From: Diphasiastrum complanatum
Taxonomy: Eukaryota; Streptophyta; Lycopodiopsida; Lycopodiales; Lycopodiaceae
Direction of reading: 5' to 3'
Length of the DNA: 64,000 nt
NCBI GenBank assembly: GCA_029204225.1
Contig: CM055100.1
Location: 62,309,472-62,373,471 of the forward strand
Both the position numbers and the translations under genes were made by a program. This document shows, piece by piece, positions 58,381 to 64,000 of this stretch (positions are counted from its first letter, which is position 1; each line of letters opens with the position of its first letter). The notes below the pieces were generated by a model. The model had not been told where the DNA came from, made no database searches, and saw nothing but the letters and a program-made list of their open reading frames with translations.

Positions 58381-59430
58381 GATTGGCCATGCCTGCGAGG
58401 TATTATAGTGGCCATTTTTATTTTTAGTAAATCCTAAAGTAAAGTCAATTAGTCATGCATGTAGAAGGGCGCGCTAGTTCTAGATTAGAACTTGGTTTTA
58501 CACTAAAAATTTAATAAGGGTCTTTACCCAAAATAAATAGCAATTATAGCAATTAGCTTTTTGCTTTTTGCTTTTTGCTTTTGCTTTATGCTTTTAGCTT
58601 CTAGAGAAATTATGTAAGGTGGGCTGGCGCCCCACCTCCATTCATTCCATTGATGAGAGTTTTGCTCAATCTTCTAATGATTTGAGTTCTCTTTAGTCTC
58701 TTATGCTGATCTTGATTTGTGAGTGTGAGTGCTAAGATGATTAGTTAACTCCTATCTAGAATTTGAGCATCATATTCTGACAGGTTGATCTAGATTGGTT
58801 GAGTAGGTTTGAGCCACCATATGTTCCCATTGTTTCTCTTGTTTCGGCATCCTAGTATTGATCCTTGGAGAGGGTCTTGAAACTTGTCTCTTATTTCTTG
58901 AAGAAAAGGACTTTTCTTCTTTGAAGATACATACATTTTTAGTTTGAGAAATAGTAAAGGTCCAACTTGAGTACTAGTCAAAACTTTAGGTCATGAAGAA
59001 TAGTTGCACAAAATAAGTTGTTAAGAAGATAGCCAAAAATTTGGTGAAGGATTGCACTTGTCAAGAGAGGGAGAATTGCTGAGAAAGTGAGATGATAAGG
59101 AGCCCATAAAATATGATTGGTAGTATGGAGGGAGAGTCAGAGAAGCAAGACATCACCAGAAACGATGATGCCCACTCCCCAAGAATGGATTAACAAAATG
59201 GTAATTTGGATAGATAAAGAGCCTGCTTCCTTACATGCATTATTTGTTGAAGTAAAGGACTATTTGAGAAATAGGAGAGCTTCAACTTGAAGAGATGAGG
59301 ACTATAACAAATTTAGATCATGAAAAGATAGCGATACAAAGTAAAAATTATTAAGAAGATATGCAAAATTCTAGTGAACATTACCAAAAGAAAGTGAGAT
59401 GACAAGGAGGCAATACTGGTGAAGAGCAAC
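58380..59430. other. Copia 3' flank and diverged duplication
   Basis: Sequence after copia L may be its 3' LTR (TGTTTGATTGG at 58377 to TTCTGACA at about 58783), unconfirmed; it contains a (TTTTTGC)n-like run at 58557-58590. Segments at about 58900-59100 and 59240-59420 are diverged copies of each other (GGACT.TT, GGTCATGAA..ATAG, AAGAAGATA.GCAAAA, AAAGTGAGATGA.AAGGAG). No gene. Confidence 0.45.
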
Positions 59431-59778
59431 AATAGTAGCAAAATAACCAGAGGTATGAAACAATTGGTCATACTTTCCTCTACTGAAGCTGAGTATCAAG
59501 AACACAACAGTTGCTTGAGGCTAGTTGGCTAGGACGTCTGGTTGATGACATATGGATATGTCAAGTTACTCCAATTGTGATCCATTGTGGTAACCAAAGC
59601 AGCATTCAACTCACTAAGAGTATCGTATTCCATGCAAGAGCAACACATATTGAAGATGATAAACACTTCATCAGAGAAAAGCCTCAAAATGGAGAGATTG
59701 AGCCACAATACTATGATATAAATCACCAATATTTCAAGATACTTAAGAGTTGTAGGACATAAAGTAGGCACTAAGGTG
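59430..59778 (+). pseudogene. Copia M RNase H end and PPT
   Basis: QLVILSSTEAEYQ, then in another frame VIHCGNQSSIQLTKSIVFHA and ATHIEDDKHFIREKPQNGEI, the C-terminal RNase H of copia pol. AAGGTGGGA at 59770-59778 is a PPT directly before an LTR start. Nothing 5' of it belongs to the same copy with certainty. Confidence 0.75.
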
Positions 59779-60359
59779 GGATGTTAGAAATCTGAAGTCT
59801 ACTTTTTGTCATCCGAACCCAATCATTATTTCATTTTTTGTTCACCTTTCATTTACTATCTTCCATAACAAGAAATCATGTTATCTTATAGTGTAGTGTA
59901 TAACATGCCTATTGGGTCAGTCTGTGACCATTTTCATAGGCATACGTCTTTGCCTATTGGTTTGGGCTGTGACCCACATATCATTAATCAATGGTTCATG
60001 AGTCACTGAACCTAAGGTTCTAGAAACTTCACAAGAACCTTTGCCACTTTCTAGAAGCTTCCTACAGGAGGTGGAGGCAAGTGAGGTGGGTGGTAGGGTA
60101 TAAATATTCCTTCATGCTCATGTGAAGTTTCTAGAACCTTAGGTTCAGTGACTCATGAACCATTGATTAATGATATATGGGTCACAGCCCAAACCTTTGC
60201 CACTTTCTAGAAGCTTCCTACAGGAGGTGGAGGCAAGTGAGGTGGGTGGTAGGGTAAACAAATTGTGATGGTTGCATAAGGTGACGTGCTAGGAGCATCA
60301 ACACTTCTGAGTTTCCAGCCAGGTAGGTAATGTTGTACTTTACATTTGATTTCTCAACA
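59779..60359 (+). repeat. 3' LTR of copia M with internal palindrome
   Basis: Begins TGTTAGAAATCTG after the PPT and ends GATTTCTCAACA, ends that are near inverted copies (TGTTGAGAAATC versus TGTTAGAAATC). TATAAATA at 60100-60107 is a likely TATA box. The LTR is rearranged by the inverted repeat at 59961-60193. Confidence 0.65.
59961..60256. repeat. 73-bp inverted repeat plus 65-bp direct repeat
   Basis: Arms 59961-60033 and 60121-60193 match at 72 of 73 positions. A 65-bp block (60036-60100) in the spacer is repeated exactly at 60192-60256, right after the second arm. The transcript could fold into a long hairpin. Confidence 0.92.
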
Positions 60360-60984
60360 AAGTTTTTGTTGACCTTCCATTTGCATATTGCTCAATGTTT
60401 TTGCTCATTGCCCATAATTCAGTTTGTGGCATAGTACTATAAGATCAGCATTTGATGCACGTACAGGCATTTCCTGCATTTGCATATTGTTTGTGTTCCT
60501 ATTCATTGTGTAGCATTCAGTTTCTGTATCATAGGATTGTAACATGACATGCACGTACACATTTTCCTACACTAGCTTGATAGAAGTATATGGTGCTCTT
60601 AGGCCCTTTCATATGCTTATAGATATTGGGGCAAAAAGTGTTATAATATGAAGTATGCACTTGACACCAAATGTCCTTAAAGATCTTAGATCAACGTGCA
60701 ATTTGTACTCGTATATACGATGCAGTTTCATGTTCCTTAACTGCAGCAAGATGATGCTTTTAGTGAGAATAATATATCCATAGATATCGAATATTTAGGA
60801 AGTTTTGCAGAACATGGCATTTTTTTGACTTCAGCTTTTAATTGAGAGAGTATTTTTTCTATGGTTTTCAGTACTCGAATCTTTCGATTGCAAAATAGAC
60901 CATTTTCCTTTATACAAGTATTATATAAAAATACACGTCAACTGTCATAGGATCATGTTAACCTTCTATTACAATGCCTTGCAG

Positions 60985-61102
60985 ATACAGACTTGTGGAT
61001 AATCTTGAAGATGCAGGACAGCCGACTAAAGAAAATGAATGCAGCAGCAACATTATTGTGCTCCCCCCTCCTCCCCAAAGCATTCTCCAGAGTGGAACAC
61101 AA
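60985..61102 (+). CDS. Host gene exon 3 of 4 seen
   Basis: Acceptor CCTTGCAG, donor GTAAGT (61103). The first base completes a Lys codon split by the 15.3-kb intron; then YRLVDNLEDAGQPTKENECS and SNIIVLPPPPQSILQSGTQ, ending in phase 0. The Pro run suggests a flexible linker. Confidence 0.65.
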
Positions 61103-61399
61103 GTAAGTTAGTTAGGTCGATGCCTACAGTCTTGTAATGTGAAACAGTCATCACTTGAAAATTTGATGTTTGAGCACATATCTTCCACAATGTAATATGA
61201 TAACTGGAAGCCTTGGTGGGATTACCTCTTTGATTGTAACTTTATTTGTGCTGGAAGAGTATGCATATATATGCAGTTGAGATTTGACACTGATGTCTTG
61301 ATTCTTGCTTTTTGGTGACTCAGTCATATGACCATCGATAAAATTTCTGAGATAGACATGATCTATTGCGGTTTTTGACATACTATGTTGGCTGCTTAG

Positions 61400-61514
61400 T
61401 CTACCTCAGGAGTGGAGGAATATGGTTTTCGTCCTGTCCTACGACAGGTTCCATCATTTAGTTTACCGTCTTCTCTACCTCATCTTTCAATGGTTGCAGA
61501 AATAAATTGGAAAG
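61400..61514 (+). CDS. Host gene exon 4 of 4 seen
   Basis: Acceptor GCTGCTTAG, donor GTAAGT (61515). Encodes STSGVEEYGFRPVLRQVPSF, then SLPSSLPHLSMVAEINWK plus one base. A second possible acceptor at 61409 would put the exon in a frame that hits a stop, so 61399/61400 is preferred. Later exons are not evident. Confidence 0.62.
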
Positions 61515-62955
61515 GTAAGTGTTCTGAAAGAGCTGCATACTGCTGAAACTTGTGGTCTGTCAAAAGAAATTTCCTGTTTATCTGGGTTTGGTGTTTTGCA
61601 TTAATAGTTTAAGTTTATCGAGCCAGTCAGTCTCTCTGGTGTCTACAATTTTCTCACTGGTTTTATCTATTGCTTTAGTATTATCCAGAAGTTAATTTCA
61701 AATATCCAGCCTTCTGTGTACAAGGCATTACAAACAACAAAATGCCTGGAACTACAACCAGTCCAGTTTTCTCTTTTGTCTCGCTACAATTTAAATATAT
61801 CAACAAAACTCATTCACGTATTTGTAGCAAATAGTTTGTCTTGTAAATTGGAACAACAAGAACACTTGACAACATTCACTAAAACTACGTGTATGTAGGG
61901 ATTCTGATACTTTATATTGTGCAAGAAAGCTTGGAAACTTAGAGTGTGCATTCAGTGCATAGAAGTTTGTCTTCTAGACAAATATAAGAGCATAGACACA
62001 AGAATTCATCTTCGGTTAGACCTTTTCAATGAAGTGCATTATCCTACCATTGAAACACACCAACGAGCAATCTTATCTTTCTAAATATGGAGCAACATGC
62101 TGTGGAATATCTGTTTTGTAAACCCATGACATGTACTTTATGTATTTTACATTGTACGTGGCACATGTATGAATTCTTGGTCGTACTCTGCATGAAGTCG
62201 ATGTAGATGTCGTTTTCATGTATCAATGAGAGGAGCTGTTGATGGTGGCTTTCATCTAGTAGGTCTGTGACAAGGAGGTGCCTACTGCTGCCATAGAATA
62301 GTAAAGCAGTCCTAGTAGCCCCCATAGAGGGTGCCTGCAGTTGGGGGAAATTATACGTTCACCCCACCATGCGTAGTGTGTGGCTTGTCAGATTGAGCAC
62401 CAAAGTGAGCCTAGTAGCCCCCATAGAGGGTGCCTGCTGTGAGAAGGTCTGCCACCTCCACAAGCCAAGGAGCATTCCAAGGTATTATGCTTTTGCATTG
62501 TGTTGCCAGTCAATAAAGTTTGCCATGCATCATGTGCTTGATCGAAGCTTCAGTTGTTAAAAGCTGCTGCATGACCTGAGTAATAAGCAAGATCTACGTA
62601 GATTTCCTATATGGCATTGGAATTGCTTGGAGTTCAAAACACTTCACTGCATGTTCAGAGCTGAGAGCATTTGTTTGCTGTTGAGAGTTGTCATCAAGCA
62701 GAGAGGATAAGGTGGCAAGTTTGAAGCTTTCCACTGCTTGTGAGTACAGATTTAGGGAGGGCTTGTCCAGGCCCCTAAGAAATGTTCCTACCCCCCCATG
62801 TGATGAAAGGGTGTAGGAGGGAGGCCGACCGGGATATATATATGGGAATTGGGAGATACATTAAATTTGTAAAAACTCTAATCACATGTCAAAAGTTTTG
62901 AAACATGTAGCTGAATAAGCTTTCCACAACTCTATGCATTGTGTTCAAATTGCGA
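61515..62955. other. Intron or flank, no recognised gene
   Basis: Only short frames. A 28-bp direct repeat, CCTAGTAGCCCCCATAGAGG and the next 8 bases, occurs at 62311-62338 and 62410-62437. No convincing further exon. Confidence 0.5.
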
Positions 62956-62956
62956 T

Positions 62957-62959
<3 letters not shown>

Positions 62960-63027
<68 letters not shown>
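62960..63027. repeat. (GA)n microsatellite, LINE 3' tail
   Basis: About 34 GA units. On the minus strand the tract follows a LINE-type 3' end (hairpin, ACGTTAATAATAATAATT), as at 757-890. The Arg-Glu and Ser-Leu frames here are artefacts. Confidence 0.88.
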
Positions 63028-63030
<3 letters not shown>

Positions 63031-63245
63031 AAAATTAGAATTATTATTATTAACGTCTTTTGGTACCCAAAGGTACATAAGACAAAAGAGAGTACAAAAA
63101 GTGAGGAGCATTGTCTGCATACGGACTTATTTACTAGTAAAAAGAAAAGAAAAGAAACTAGCATATCTATCTCTCTATCTCAAGAATAAGTATCAAAGCT
63201 TGACCACCAGCTTGCGAGGATACAATGAAAGAGCTTAACCACCTG
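63028..63245 (-). mobile_element. LINE 3' UTR remnant
   Basis: Minus-strand order is unrecognised 3' UTR, hairpin GTACC/GGTAC (63063-63076), AAAAGACGTTAATAAT, CT tract. The stretch GTCTTATGTACC...AAAAGACGTTAATAA aligns with GTCTTATATGCC...GAAAAGACATTAATAA of the LINE at 853-900. No coding part remains. Two related short segments, AGCTTGACCACCAGCTTGCG (63199) and AGCTTAACCACCTGCTTTGC (63232), follow one another. Confidence 0.6.
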
Positions 63246-63264
63246 CTTTGCGGAGGAGCCTTAT

Positions 63265-63410
63265 TGTCATTTTAATGCCAAAAAGCATATAAGGCAAAAT
63301 AATACATCTCAAGTGTGATAGTCTATGTAGGAGCATAAAAAGAAAAGGTTTCTACCTTTTCCCGATTCGAACCCAGCTTGCCGGTTCGAATCGGCTGGTT
63401 TCCTTGGCCA
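63265..63410 (-). mobile_element. SINE-like unit with LINE tail
   Basis: On the minus strand: TGGCCAAGGAAACC (box A-like, about 63409-63396), GGTTCGAATCGGG (box B, about 63373-63361) in a palindrome, then about 70 bases and a 3' end (CACTTGAGATGTATTA...GCCTTATATGC...GCATTAAAATGACAATAA) resembling the LINE 3' end at 868-915. This is the architecture of a tRNA-derived SINE using LINE machinery. Boundaries and duplications were not established. Confidence 0.4.
63362..63394. repeat. 12-bp palindrome containing box B
   Basis: CCGATTCGAACC (63362-63373) and GGTTCGAATCGG (63383-63394) with a 9-base loop. GGTTCGAATC is the T-arm/box B core of tRNA genes, present here in both orientations. Confidence 0.85.
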
Positions 63411-63527
63411 AATCAGATGCAAAATAGGTAGATTTGACGTCTAGATTTCTATCTATTCAATCTAAGTGCAATCCTTGATGCTTGATCATTGATTAGAGAT
63501 CCAAATGAGGTTCATAACCTTTGATTT

Positions 63528-64000
63528 TAACATTTTCCTGACTGGGGATTTTAATGCCAAGACATCTTCACGATAGTCAGAGTTTCACGACATCACCGAC
63601 CAACTCAATGTTCATGCCCTTGATAGTGATGAGATGAGAGTTACTAGAATTTTTGAGGATAGTTCGGGACCTATTACCCCATATGGTGAGTACTTATAAC
63701 AGTTTGGAGAGGCTCATGAGTTAGCCATTAATAATGGCCTAGCTTGTTGGCCAGCTGGCAGATATACTTGTCATCCTCATAGTGATGGTCATAGTGTCAT
63801 TGATTATCTTATGGGGTCACCAATTCCATACCTCTCATATTTGATTTTCATATCTCTTCCACCACCCTCTTTGATCAATCTTTCTTCTCTTTTGCTATTG
63901 GTAGTCTCCCACCCCCCAGTCATCCTCCCACCCCACGCTTACTCGTGCACCTAGACACATATTTAGTCCTCTATACAGGCCCGTGTACCAGGAGCCTAGC
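63528..64000 (+). pseudogene. LINE endonuclease fragment
   Basis: FLTGDFNAKTSS then a TAG, SEFHDITDQLNVHALDSDEM, RVTRIFEDSSGPITPYGEYL then TAA, QFGEAHELAINNGLACWPAG, YTCHPHSDGHSVIDYLMGSP. It is the most complete middle part of this endonuclease family in the window and extends past the window edge. Confidence 0.75.

Noticed and set aside
62889-63238. Frames through the GA tract at 62960
   Set aside because: Simple-repeat translation next to a LINE 3' end.
63362-63394. Possible tRNA gene
   Set aside because: Only a box B/T-arm palindrome is visible; no acceptor stem, D-arm or anticodon arm can be built.

Overview
The window looks like nuclear DNA of a land plant with a large, repeat-rich genome. 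The evidence is chromodomain-bearing Ty3/gypsy elements, Ty1/copia elements whose primer-binding sites all read TGGTATCAGAGC or close to it, non-LTR LINEs, a hAT transposase with plant-style introns, a small hAT-type MITE, and one spliced gene with GT-AG introns. Nothing in it is bacterial, viral-genome or organellar. I cannot name the species; a seed-free plant or another plant with heavy transposon load are guesses.

Layout. 1-2.7 kb: two LINE fragments on the minus strand, one inserted in the other. 2.9-6.5 kb: gypsy and copia remnants. 6.6-12.5 kb: a degraded SET-domain-like reading frame split by an LTR element (called A here, 7101-12090) with a perfect 5-bp target duplication. 12.5-20.7 kb: a gypsy pol fragment whose 3' LTR is split by a nearly complete second gypsy (E, 13905-20419). 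20.7-23.6 kb: LINE, gag/protease and LTR fragments. 23.6-26.7 kb: nothing recognised. 26.7-33.9 kb: a divergent LTR, a GC hairpin, a G-rich minisatellite, a broken hAT transposase and a 350-bp GA tract. 34-37.6 kb: AT-rich sequence with old LTR-like pieces. 37.6-44.8 kb: gypsy B with a young, truncated copia (K) nested in it. 44.9-61.5 kb: four exons of a plant gene. A 15.3-kb intron of this gene holds gypsy C (45958-52598), a gypsy/copia chimera, a copia whose RT palm is inverted, and a copia LTR carrying a long palindrome. 62.9-64 kb: LINE 3' end, a SINE-like unit and a LINE endonuclease fragment.

Most striking points. (1) One LTR family (A, B, C, D) has AGTTATG...AACT ends instead of TG...CA, fixed by target duplications and primer-site adjacency. 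(2) All three long copies of it lost RT/RNase H in different ways; C lost the gag zinc knuckle too and carries about 2.7 kb of unrecognised open sequence, fused in frame to the protease end and tandemly duplicated. (3) LINE 3' ends in the window share a hairpin with compensatory base changes, and a SINE-like unit with a box-B palindrome carries the same tail. Almost every coding region here is broken; the only sequence I regard as possibly functional host coding DNA is the four-exon gene.
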